DNA of 64,000 nt, taken from contig NZ_CP023277.1 in assembly GCF_003065385.1 (NCBI RefSeq), positions 388,044-452,043 on the forward strand, given 5' to 3'. The DNA comes from Polynucleobacter acidiphobus (lineage in GTDB: Bacteria; Pseudomonadota; Gammaproteobacteria; Burkholderiales; Burkholderiaceae). Of this stretch, positions 1 to 6,537 are shown piece after piece (within the stretch, counting starts at the first letter, position 1; every line of letters starts with the position of its first letter). Under the pieces are notes generated by a model, which saw only the letters and a list, made by a program, of their open reading frames with translations, did not search any database and was not told where the DNA came from. The translations under genes were made by a program, and so were the position numbers.

Positions 1-1132
1 CGGCTACAACTCACCCGGTTACCTAAAGGCGCAAGACGCGATTCGTAACGAGTTACTTGGCTTTCGCTTAACGGCAAAGAGTGTTGAAAAACTCTGCGAT
101 ACCATGCGTGCGCAAGTCGATGAAGTTTGGAAGCTTGAGCGTGGCATTGTGAGTATTCTGGTTGATAAGATCGGAATCCCCCGCGCTGAAGTTCTGCAAG
201 CATTTCCAAAAATGGCCATGAACTTGCGTTGGACCGCAAATCTTCTTAAAGACCCAAAACCCTATAGCGCTCTCTTAGAGCGTAATGTCCCAGCGATTCA
301 AGAGCTACAACAAAAGTTGATTGATATTCAAACGAAGGTGGTCTTGCCCCTTAATGAGCTTAAAGAAGTCAATAAGCAAATGATTGCGGGCGAGAAGAGA
401 GCACGTGAAGCGAAGCGCGAAATGACCGTTGCAAACTTACGCTTGGTCATCTCGATTGCTAAGAAATACACCAACCGTGGCTTGCAGTTCTTGGATCTGA
501 TTCAAGAGGGCAATATTGGTCTCATGAAAGCAGTCGATAAGTTTGAGTATCGTCGCGGTTATAAGTTCTCTACTTATGCGACCTGGTGGATTCGTCAGGC
601 GATTACTCGCTCGATTGCAGATCAGGCGAGAACCATCCGTATCCCAGTGCATATGATTGAAACCATCAACAAGATGAATCGCATTAGTCGTCAGATTTTG
701 CAAGAGACAGGACATGAGCCCGATGCCGCAACCTTGGCTCAGAAGATGGAGATTCCAGAAGATAAGATTCGGAAGATCATGAAGATCGCGAAAGAGCCAA
801 TCTCGATGGAAACACCGATTGGCGATGATGAGGATTCGCATTTGGGTGATTTCATCGAAGATTCCAATACTCTGGCTCCTGCCGAGGCAGCATTGCATGA
901 CTCGATGCGCGATGTGGTGAAGGATGTACTTGATTCATTAACACCACGTGAGGCAAAAGTATTGCGGATGCGCTTTGGTGTCGAGATGAGTACGGATCAC
1001 ACACTCGAAGAAGTTGGTAAACAGTTTGATGTAACGCGTGAGCGCATTCGTCAGATTGAAGCGAAGGCATTGCGTAAGATGCGTCATCCCAGCCGCAGTG
1101 ATAAGCTGAAGACCTTCCTCGAAGAAGATTGA
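1..1132 (+). CDS. rpoD: RNA polymerase primary sigma factor RpoD (3' part)
   Basis: This is the C-terminal 376 residues of the housekeeping sigma factor; the reading frame is already open at base 2, so the start lies outside the window. Visible parts are the end of the non-conserved region, then region 2 with the core-binding and -10 recognition stretch ([20 protein letters not shown], then [10 protein letters not shown]), region 3, and region 4 with the -35 helix-turn-helix ([20 protein letters not shown]). The ending LKTFLEED is typical of sigma-70 proteins. It directs core RNA polymerase to most promoters. The stop is 11 bp before a tRNA-Ile-like sequence. Identity is certain from the motifs. 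Confidence 0.97.
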   Translation, partial: GYNSPGYLKAQDAIRNELLGFRLTAKSVEKLCDTMRAQVDEVWKLERGIVSILVDKIGIPRAEVLQAFPKMAMNLRWTANLLKDPKPYSALLERNVPAIQELQQKLIDIQTKVVLPLNELKEVNKQMIAGEKRAREAKREMTVANLRLVISIAKKYTNRGLQFLDLIQEGNIGLMKAVDKFEYRRGYKFSTYATWWIRQAITRSIADQARTIRIPVHMIETINKMNRISRQILQETGHEPDAATLAQKMEIPEDKIRKIMKIAKEPISMETPIGDDEDSHLGDFIEDSNTLAPAEAALHDSMRDVVKDVLDSLTPREAKVLRMRFGVEMSTDHTLEEVGKQFDVTRERIRQIEAKALRKMRHPSRSDKLKTFLEED

Positions 1133-1143
1133 TGAATTCTTAG

Positions 1144-1183
1144 GGGCCCATAGCTCAGTTGGTTAGAGCAGAGGACTCATAAT
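1144..1183 (+). pseudogene. Orphan 5' half of tRNA-Ile(CAU)
   Basis: Forty bases match tRNA-Ile(CAU) from G1 through the acceptor 5' strand, D arm, anticodon 5' stem, the whole loop CTCATAA and T39. From 1184 the sequence no longer matches any tRNA. No 3' half follows directly, so this copy cannot make a tRNA. The missing half is at 3701-3745, and the two share the 8 bp CTCATAAT. I read it as the left edge of a 2.5-kb insertion into the original gene downstream of rpoD. Confidence 0.85.
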
Positions 1184-1256
1184 GGACTTAACCATGAGGT
1201 CTAGTAGCAAAGACCTCAATGATTTCAAGCGGTTAGTGGTGAAAACGATGGTTTAA

Positions 1257-1340
1257 ATTCACTACACACCGCTTACACACCAGGGCGTTTTTCATGGTGT
1301 GTAGTGAATAGAGTTTTAGTGTGGTTTTTGTGTAGTAAAA
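1257..1340. repeat. Inverted and direct TGTGTAGT-type repeats beside the half-tRNA
   Basis: A perfect 14-bp inverted repeat, ATTCACTACACACC (1257-1270) and GGTGTGTAGTGAAT (1296-1309), is separated by 25 bp. Related words follow: TTACACACCA (1274-1283), TTAGTGTGG (1316-1324) and TTGTGTAGTAAAA (1328-1340). Repeated short motifs in both orientations next to a tRNA half-gene resemble the arm-binding sites of a tyrosine integrase attachment site. A simple transcription terminator is an alternative, because T-rich stretches follow. The rest of 1184-1351 also has a GAGGTC/GACCTC hairpin near 1196-1217 and no ORF. Confidence 0.5.
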
Positions 1341-1351
1341 CAAGTTAAGTA

Positions 1352-1679
1352 GGGCCCATAGCTCAGTTGGTTAGAGCAGAGGACTTAAGGGTGGTAAACC
1401 TAAAGCATTGCAAAATGTCATGGTTTACCGCCAATGGGTTGCATGCGAGCAAGTTCACTCTGCTTGTATGTAGAACTACTCAAATTCGGGGAAACCTCTG
1501 CATAACAGCGTGGCGATCCCGAGCCAAGCTAACTAGCAATAGTTAGAAGGTGTAGAGACTGTACGGGTAGGTCGTAATGACAAGAGACAGTCCAGACTAC
1601 AAACCGGAAACGGGCAGTGAAAACTGTAGTAGTAAGCATAATCCTTTGGTCCCAGGTTCAAGTCCTGGTGGGCCCACCA
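1352..1679 (+). tRNA. ileX-like tRNA-Ile2: tRNA-Ile(CAU) interrupted by a group I intron
   Basis: The exons are 1352-1385 (G1 to U33) and 1637-1679 (C34 to the encoded CCA). Joined, they give a normal cloverleaf: a 7-bp acceptor GGGCCCA/TGGGCCC, a GCTC/GAGC D stem, a GAGGA/TCCTT anticodon stem, loop CTCATAA with anticodon CAT, and a CCAGG/CCTGG T stem. A CAT anticodon with this body is the isoleucine tRNA whose C34 is converted to lysidine to read AUA; initiator and elongator tRNA-Met have different bodies. The exon boundary is unambiguous because only one junction rebuilds the loop. It appears to be the only complete copy at this locus, so intron splicing would be needed for function. Confidence 0.93.
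1386..1636 (+). ncRNA. Group I self-splicing intron (IC3-like) in the tRNA-Ile(CAU) anticodon loop
   Basis: The 251-nt intron lies between U33 and C34. The 5' exon ends in U, and ACU can pair with GGU at 1390-1392 as a short P1 with a U-G splice pair. The intron ends in G1636. P2 is an 8-bp stem, GGTAAACC (1393-1400) with GGTTTACC. The core closely resembles my recollection of the Azoarcus tRNA-Ile intron: AAATTCGG.GAAACCT, CCGAGCCAAGCT, GAAGGTGTAGAGACT, AGTCCAG and ACAAACCGG. P3 (CTACTC with GGGTAG) and P7 (GACTGT with ACAGTC) differ in sequence from the Azoarcus stems as I recall them yet still pair, which is compensatory change. Two GAAA-capped hairpins follow near 1604-1626. There is no homing endonuclease ORF. 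Confidence 0.93.
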
Positions 1680-1931
1680 GAAAACAAAAGGTACGTACTG
1701 ATCACATCCTTTACAGTTCGTACCGAGCACATGGTTTACACTTTTTACCGTTCACACGCCAAGCACTTTGGGACCAAATGGATTGTCTAAGGCTTGCACC
1801 TTATTCGATTCCAAATCAAAGCACCCTAAATCGTAATCCATAAAGCTGACGAGCCAGAGAGCGTTACTTTAAGTAACGCTTGTTAAGATTGCTTACCTAT
1901 GCTATTATGCATGAAATTTCATTAAAAAATC
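1680..1931. other. Non-coding leader between the intron-bearing tRNA and the AbiE genes
   Basis: No credible gene lies here. Just after the tRNA, GGTACG (1690-1695) and CGTACC (about 1717-1722) can form a loose hairpin. The stretch 1725-1855 has no recognised structure. The last 75 bases hold the probable AbiE promoter-operator, listed separately. Confidence 0.5.
1860..1922. promoter_or_regulatory. Probable promoter-operator of the AbiE toxin-antitoxin operon
   Basis: A 9-bp inverted repeat, AGCGTTACT TTA AGTAACGCT, occupies 1860-1880, and a perfect 12-bp palindrome, ATGAAATTTCAT, occupies 1911-1922, ending 9 bp before the antitoxin start. A -10-like TATTAT lies between them at about 1903. 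AbiEi antitoxins are known to repress their own operon by binding inverted repeats. Assigning these repeats as the operator is inference from position and symmetry. Confidence 0.55.
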
Positions 1932-2576
1932 ATGCAAAAAGAGCCTGCAAAACCCCCCTTAAATACTTCGCCTGAATTACGCGATAGCGCATTGGGGAGA
2001 CTTCTCTCGCGTCTAAAGAAGGGTCATGTTTATAGAAGAGAGGATCTTTTAGGAGACTCCAATGCGGTTGACCGCCATTTAAAACAATTGGTTGATGCGG
2101 GTGATTTAGAAAAGCTGGCGCAAGGGCTGTATTACGCACCTAAGTCCTCCACTTTTGGCAGGGTGCCTCCAAAAGACGATGAGCTAGTAGAAGCTTTTTT
2201 AAAAGACGAGAACTTTTTGTTACTTTCACCTAATAGCTACAACTCCTTGGGGCTAGGAACAACCCAGCTCTATAACAAAACTGTGGTGTACAACCATAAA
2301 CGCCATGGCGTCTTTAAATTGGGTAATAGAAGTTTTGAATTTCGGGTAAAACCGCGCTTTCCAAAAAAGCTGGATAAAGAATTCTTATTGGTGGATCTAC
2401 TGAATAACCTAGATTCGCTTGCCGAGAATAAAGATGATGTATTGGCTAAGGCAGAGAAGCAGTTAAATAAGTTTGAAACTTCTAAATTGCAAAAAACAGT
2501 TAGCGCTTATGGGGCGGGAAGAACGAAGAAGCGGGTTTCATCTTGGTTGCGCAATACGCAGAGAGCGAGTACATAG
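1932..2576 (+). CDS. abiEi: AbiEi-type antitoxin / DUF6088-like winged-helix regulator
   Basis: This 214-residue protein has an N-terminal winged helix-turn-helix (about residues 15-65: LGRLLSRLKKGHVYRREDLL, then LKQLVDAGDLEKLAQGLYY). A middle domain with SPNSYNSLGLGTTQLYNKTV and a lysine-rich C-terminal part follow. The layout matches antitoxins of type IV AbiE-like systems, which both repress the operon and neutralise a nucleotidyltransferase toxin. The stop overlaps the next gene's GTG start (TAGTG), so the pair is translationally coupled. The promoter region has inverted repeats suited to autoregulation. The family call rests on the fold pattern and the partner gene. Confidence 0.8.
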   Translation: MQKEPAKPPLNTSPELRDSALGRLLSRLKKGHVYRREDLLGDSNAVDRHLKQLVDAGDLEKLAQGLYYAPKSSTFGRVPPKDDELVEAFLKDENFLLLSPNSYNSLGLGTTQLYNKTVVYNHKRHGVFKLGNRSFEFRVKPRFPKKLDKEFLLVDLLNNLDSLAENKDDVLAKAEKQLNKFETSKLQKTVSAYGAGRTKKRVSSWLRNTQRAST

Positions 2577-3517
2577 TGCTTTTGCATGAACATAAGGATT
2601 TCAAAGATCTGATTGCTTCTATATCAGACAATATGGGTATTGATCCCACATTGGTTGAAAAGGATTATTGGATCATGCATTGCCTTTGGGGATTGCAGCA
2701 ACAAGGATTTACATTTGAATTAAAGGGCGGAACTTCATTATCCAAGGGGTTTGAATTAATTTATCGCTTTTCCGAAGATATTGATATCCGCATTGAGCCG
2801 CCAGTAGGCATGGATGTTAAGACTGGCAAAAATCAAGATAAAGAAGCGCACATAAAATCTCGATCTGACTTTTACGATTGGGTGGCCGGTGAACTGAAGA
2901 TTCATGGTATACAAGATGTTGTGCGAGATCATGCATTTGATGACTCAGAAAAAATGCGCAGTGGTGGGATCCGCTTAAATTACCAATCAATAATGCCATC
3001 GTTAGGTGGTTTAAAGGATGGTGTTTTATTAGAGTTAGGCTTTGACGATACGGCACCCAATCAGCCGGTAGATATTTCATCGTGGGCATACGATCATGCG
3101 ATTAAGTATGCCAAAAACATTGATGACAATAGAGCCAAAAATGTCTCGTGTTACTTGCCTGAATATACTTTTGTAGAAAAATTGCAAACCATCTCTACGA
3201 AGTATCGTCAATACAAAGATGGCAAAGGATTTCCCAAGAACTTCCTAAGGCATTACTACGACGTATATTGCCTCTTGGATTGCTCATCAGTATTGGAATT
3301 TATTAAGACTGATAGGTATCAAACTAGGAAGGTAGAGCGTTTTTCCAAGTCCGATAACTTAAATATTTCTCAAAACCCAGCTTTTCTTCTAAGTGATTCG
3401 GAAGACCGAAAGTTGTTTGAATCGGAATATCAAAAAGTAGCTAGCCTATATTACAAAGGCCAGCCAAATTTTTCTGATCTATTAAATCGAATTAGTCAGC
3501 ATCTAAAGGTCTTGTAG
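2576..3517 (+). CDS. abiEii: AbiEii/AbiGii-family nucleotidyltransferase toxin
   Basis: This is a 313-residue protein if the GTG at 2576 is the start; it overlaps the antitoxin stop by one base, with purine-rich GAGAGCGAG just upstream. It carries the DNA polymerase beta-like nucleotidyltransferase signature GGTSLS at about 51-56, followed by the metal-binding pair in FSEDIDIRIE (D68, D70). The family motif VEKDYWI lies near residue 30, and YTFVEKLQTISTK near 200 fits the conserved KL-type motif of the family. AbiEii proteins are toxins; related ones block growth by adding nucleotides to tRNA acceptor ends, and the systems act as phage abortive infection. Its place inside a tRNA gene insertion is suggestive, but its target here is unknown. 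Confidence 0.85.
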   Translation: MLLHEHKDFKDLIASISDNMGIDPTLVEKDYWIMHCLWGLQQQGFTFELKGGTSLSKGFELIYRFSEDIDIRIEPPVGMDVKTGKNQDKEAHIKSRSDFYDWVAGELKIHGIQDVVRDHAFDDSEKMRSGGIRLNYQSIMPSLGGLKDGVLLELGFDDTAPNQPVDISSWAYDHAIKYAKNIDDNRAKNVSCYLPEYTFVEKLQTISTKYRQYKDGKGFPKNFLRHYYDVYCLLDCSSVLEFIKTDRYQTRKVERFSKSDNLNISQNPAFLLSDSEDRKLFESEYQKVASLYYKGQPNFSDLLNRISQHLKVL

Positions 3518-3527
3518 GTAAATCCAC

Positions 3528-3587
3528 TTTGGAGCAGCGAAGTCGAAGATGGTTGCTCCAAAAATCCTTTGGTTTCGAAAACCAAAG
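3528..3587 (+). terminator. Two hairpins downstream of the AbiE operon
   Basis: TTTGGAGCA (3528-3536) pairs with TGCTCCAAA (3554-3562), and CTTTGGTTT (3567-3575) pairs with AAACCAAAG (3579-3587) around a 3-nt loop. They start 11 bp after the toxin stop. There is no clean T-run, so termination is only probable. The second hairpin includes AATCCTTTGGT (3563-3573), which matches 11 bases of the tRNA-Ile anticodon 3' arm. The remaining 3588-3700 has no gene; GATATCATAG and CTATGGATATC near 3669-3696 form an imperfect inverted repeat just before the right tRNA half. Confidence 0.45.
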
Positions 3588-3700
3588 CTGGAGAGGCCAC
3601 TTCCTTTAAATCCATGAATTTGCTTGCACATTTGCTCACACACCGATCCTTAGGCGACGTAACCTCTTGATATCATAGAGGTCTGCTATGGATATCTGTG

Positions 3701-3745
3701 CTCATAATCCTTTGGTCCCAGGTTCAAGTCCTGGTGGGCCCACCA
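3701..3745 (+). pseudogene. Orphan 3' half of tRNA-Ile(CAU), right edge of the insertion
   Basis: Forty-five bases from C32 through the encoded CCA match the 3' part of tRNA-Ile(CAU), starting exactly at the anticodon loop CTCATAA. No 5' half precedes it. Together with 1144-1183 it would rebuild one complete intron-less gene with CTCATAAT duplicated. A strong terminator follows directly, suggesting this is the original 3' end of the rpoD-linked tRNA gene. Confidence 0.88.
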
Positions 3746-3751
3746 GAAATC

Positions 3752-3788
3752 AAAACCCTCATCATCAATCCTGGGGGTTTTGTCTTTT
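3752..3788 (+). terminator. Rho-independent terminator of the tRNA-Ile locus
   Basis: AAAACCC (3752-3758) pairs with GGGTTTT (3775-3781), followed by GTCTTTT. It sits 6 bp after the CCA of the 3' tRNA half, where the terminator of an undisturbed tRNA gene would be. Confidence 0.75.
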
Positions 3789-3840
3789 GAGTGTTACTTT
3801 GGATCGCATCATGCCTAGAATGGACCCTATTTTGGCTCAC

Positions 3841-3856
3841 ATTGACTGCAGTCAAT
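3841..3856. promoter_or_regulatory. Perfect 16-bp palindrome upstream of the AAA+ ATPase gene
   Basis: ATTGACTGCAGTCAAT is its own reverse complement. It lies 67 bp before the ATPase start in an otherwise empty 140-bp stretch. Its position suits an operator for a dimeric regulator, but none is encoded next to it. Confidence 0.4.
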
Positions 3857-3923
3857 CATGTTTCAGACCCAGCTTTTTATGATTTATTCAATGAGTAGAA
3901 GAGTAAGAGAGTAAAAAGAACAC

Positions 3924-5564
3924 ATGGAATTCGAAATACCAGAAACTCTGGCCAATTCCCTACTTAGAATGATCGATCAGGATTCATTGCTTGCTAGGCG
4001 GCTCGGCGAGTACGGCCTTTCCCGTGGCAAACGTGTGGTATCCAGCCGTCTTTTCGACGCTACCTCATTGAACGCACTCTACAGTCTGAGCCGTACAGCC
4101 AACGAGCGTGAACTGATGTTCCAAATGATTGCGTTAGACAATATCCACGCCGCGCCGGCTGCCCGAAAAATCCCCAGCTTAGAGCATCTGATTCCCGGTC
4201 TGATCGCTTGGCTGTCACGCGACATGATCGATGGATGGCTTTATAGGTTCGGCAAAGATGGCGTGTTACTGCCCTGGTTGGTCCATTCTATGCGCTATGT
4301 ACAGCCTGTCGATGGCGCAGCTTACGTCATCATCGGCCTTCTAGCCAATACCTTGCAGGCCGCAGAACGTGAGCCGATTACCGATCCAAGGCTAAGGCGT
4401 ACCGGCATGACAAACAGCATTACCTTTTATGCCGAAGATATTCAAGATCGCACGATTCCCGAATTGATGACGGGTTATGGATACTTCAAAGAATGTGTGG
4501 AATTCAAGAACGAACACGAGACACATTTAAAGCGTTTCATGCAGATGCAGCCGAAGTTTGGTGCGCAGTTTGTTGTTTCTGGTACCGTCTGGATGTCTAG
4601 CGAGGGACATCGCCCACAACTCGAATGCGTGCGGCTGCAGGCGGGCACAACTGCTCGCTGCGTTAATGACGAAGAGTTACTGGAACGCCACTTTGATACC
4701 ACCGCCGAAGCAAGCTTCTGGCGCGAAAGCGGTATCAGCGAGGGTTTTGAGAGAATCCCCCAGCATTGCTATCTTTACTTATTTCACCTGGATTATCACC
4801 GCAGCATATGGGCGCATGTGCAAAATGTGAAGGCCTATCGTTATAAGCCAGAATTACGTGACAAGCTCGTTCTGCCAAATGCTCATCGCGACTTGATTGA
4901 TATCTTGACCGCTAATCGTAACTTCTTAATGGAAGACATTGTCGAGGGTAAGTCAGGCGGCACAACCATTCTGTGTAAAGGCGCGCCTGGTCTTGGCAAG
5001 ACGCTGACAGCAGAGGTCTATGCTGAAGTCGTGGAGAAACCGTTATACCGGGTACATTCTGGTCAACTCGGGGTGACGGCAAGCTCAGTGGAGGCTAACC
5101 TTTCGAAAATCCTGCGGCGCGCGGCGCGCTGGGATTCGGTGCTATTACTCGACGAGGCTGACGTCTACATTCGCCGCCGCGACAATGATCTTGACCATAA
5201 CGCTATCGTGGCCGAGTTTCTGCGGACCCTGGAGTACTTCAACGGTTTGCTGTTCATGACCACCAACCGCGTAGCGGATATTGATGACGCTGTCCTATCG
5301 CGCTGCATTGCTATCATCCAGTTCGAGACACCGACACAAGAGCAGGCGAAACAACTATGGAAATCGCTCGCGCAGCAGTTCAACACCGAGCTGTCTGATG
5401 AACTAGTTGAGCGCTTGATAGTAACTTACCCAGCTGCCAGCGGCCGCGATATTAAGGAGTTGCTCAAGCTGACGCTCAAATTCTGCAAGGGTAGGAATTT
5501 GTTACTGAACGAAGAAGCATTTGCGCAGTGCGCGGCCTTTCGCAGCATCAGCAAATCTGTCTAA
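3924..5564 (+). CDS. AAA+ ATPase with an unrecognised N-terminal half
   Basis: This 546-residue protein has a C-terminal AAA+ module: Walker A GAPGLGKT (353-360), Walker B VLLLDEAD (406-413), sensor-1 region LLFMTTNR, an arginine-finger-like DDAVLSRC and a sensor-2 lid (ASGRDIKELLKLTL). The first roughly 330 residues match nothing I recognise; residues 125-150 are hydrophobic but do not look like a clear membrane segment. There is no signal peptide. The next gene, a serine hydrolase, starts one base after this stop, so the two are probably co-translated. The GC-rich codon style (CGGCGCGCGGCG near 5113) contrasts with the AT-richer AbiE genes upstream. The substrate is unknown. It could be a chaperone-like remodeller or part of an uncharacterised defence pair. 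Confidence 0.75.
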   Translation: MEFEIPETLANSLLRMIDQDSLLARRLGEYGLSRGKRVVSSRLFDATSLNALYSLSRTANERELMFQMIALDNIHAAPAARKIPSLEHLIPGLIAWLSRDMIDGWLYRFGKDGVLLPWLVHSMRYVQPVDGAAYVIIGLLANTLQAAEREPITDPRLRRTGMTNSITFYAEDIQDRTIPELMTGYGYFKECVEFKNEHETHLKRFMQMQPKFGAQFVVSGTVWMSSEGHRPQLECVRLQAGTTARCVNDEELLERHFDTTAEASFWRESGISEGFERIPQHCYLYLFHLDYHRSIWAHVQNVKAYRYKPELRDKLVLPNAHRDLIDILTANRNFLMEDIVEGKSGGTTILCKGAPGLGKTLTAEVYAEVVEKPLYRVHSGQLGVTASSVEANLSKILRRAARWDSVLLLDEADVYIRRRDNDLDHNAIVAEFLRTLEYFNGLLFMTTNRVADIDDAVLSRCIAIIQFETPTQEQAKQLWKSLAQQFNTELSDELVERLIVTYPAASGRDIKELLKLTLKFCKGRNLLLNEEAFAQCAAFRSISKSV

Positions 5565-5565
5565 G

Positions 5566-6276
5566 ATGGCAACGTTTGACACGTCTCTCCTGGGTGATTT
5601 GCTACTGGGCCGACTCAGTTTTCGACCAGGCGCTGTGCCCGACAGGGAAGCTTTGCCCGCTGGTCGTCACAACCTAGGTATTGCTAGCGAGCGCGATGCT
5701 GTATTGATCGTGCCTGAAGGCCTGCAACCTGGAGTTTCAGTCGCTCTGCTTGTGATGTTTCATGGTGCTGGTGGCAGCGCTGATAAGGTGCTGCCATTTT
5801 TGATCGAGCATGCGCGTCAGCATGGCTTTTTACTTCTGCTGCCGCAGTCTCAGTTTCCGACTTGGGACTTAGTGGTGGGCGGTAATGGCCCAGATCTAGA
5901 GCGGCTAGACAAAGCATTGCGCGAAGTGGCCTCACGTTTTTCTATTAATCCATCCCACTTGGGATTTGCTGGGTTTTCAGACGGAGGCAGCTATGCGCTG
6001 TCAGTGGGTTTGACCAATGGCGACGTTGTTAGTCATGTGATCGTATTTTCTGGAGGCTTTATGTCAGTCCTTCAGCAAAATGGCGCACCCCGTATTTTCA
6101 TCGCCCACGGTTTGGAGGATGAGCAACTGTCAATTGAAACTAGTGCACGTCCCCACGTAACCAAACTTAAAGCCGCAGGTTATGACGTAACTTCTTTAGA
6201 ATTCAGAGGCCCGCACCGTATCGAGCCACCAGTAGTTGCGTTGGCGATTGATTTCTTCCTGAAACCGACGGCGTAG
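5566..6276 (+). CDS. Alpha/beta hydrolase (esterase/PHB depolymerase-like)
   Basis: This 236-residue protein starts at ATG 5566, directly after the ATPase stop; a longer TTG frame would overlap that gene. It has an alpha/beta-hydrolase pattern: oxyanion strand-turn VMFHGAGG (63-70), nucleophile elbow GFSDG with S138, a likely acid D185 in HGLEDEQ, and a likely catalytic histidine H217 in GPHRIEPP. No signal peptide is visible, so it is probably cytoplasmic. The size and motif order fit carboxylesterases, phospholipase-type esterases or dienelactone hydrolase relatives. Its tight pairing with an AAA+ ATPase is uncommon and suggests a joint role. The real substrate cannot be read from the sequence. 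Confidence 0.8.
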   Translation: MATFDTSLLGDLLLGRLSFRPGAVPDREALPAGRHNLGIASERDAVLIVPEGLQPGVSVALLVMFHGAGGSADKVLPFLIEHARQHGFLLLLPQSQFPTWDLVVGGNGPDLERLDKALREVASRFSINPSHLGFAGFSDGGSYALSVGLTNGDVVSHVIVFSGGFMSVLQQNGAPRIFIAHGLEDEQLSIETSARPHVTKLKAAGYDVTSLEFRGPHRIEPPVVALAIDFFLKPTA

Positions 6277-6346
6277 CCGTAATAAGCTGGGCGTTTACTT
6301 TTTGATTAATAGTATCTTGCGGATATAGCTTTACAATTTCAGCATC

Positions 6347-6514
6347 ATGATTCCTTCTGAACCAAATAATACAAATTCAATTGATCAAGCAAAGGAAGAA
6401 GATCAATCCTTAAGCCAAGCCAAGCCTGAGATTAAGTCTGAACCCAAGCCCACCATGAGTAAGCGAGAGATCATGGAAGAGTTATCACGCCAACGTTTTC
6501 CATGGGAAGAGTAA
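6347..6514 (+). CDS. Small charged protein of unknown function (55 aa)
   Basis: This 55-residue ORF starts at ATG 6347. The first two thirds are rich in E, K, Q, P and S and probably disordered. The C-terminus, MSKREIMEELSRQRFPWEE, is amphipathic and looks like a conserved tail. It lies just upstream of the transporter gene, in the same direction. No domain is recognised. The compositional bias and defined C-terminal motif argue for a real gene, but only moderately. Confidence 0.55.
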   Translation: MIPSEPNNTNSIDQAKEEDQSLSQAKPEIKSEPKPTMSKREIMEELSRQRFPWEE

Positions 6515-6537
6515 TTGTTCACTCTTAGGTATTGCTA

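Noticed and set aside
437..898. A 153-residue ORF opposite rpoD
   Set aside because: It is a shadow frame of a highly conserved gene, with no ribosome site.
1184..1351. A second group I intron following the orphan 5' tRNA half
   Set aside because: An AAATTC word resembles the intron core, but there is no P3/P7 pairing, no GTGTAGAGAC-like core and no 3' splice site.
1577..1843. An 88-residue ORF across the intron and tRNA 3' exon, and a similar one at 3688-3882
   Set aside because: Both merely read through tRNA sequence, and the protein ending in the tRNA-encoded stretch has no family features.
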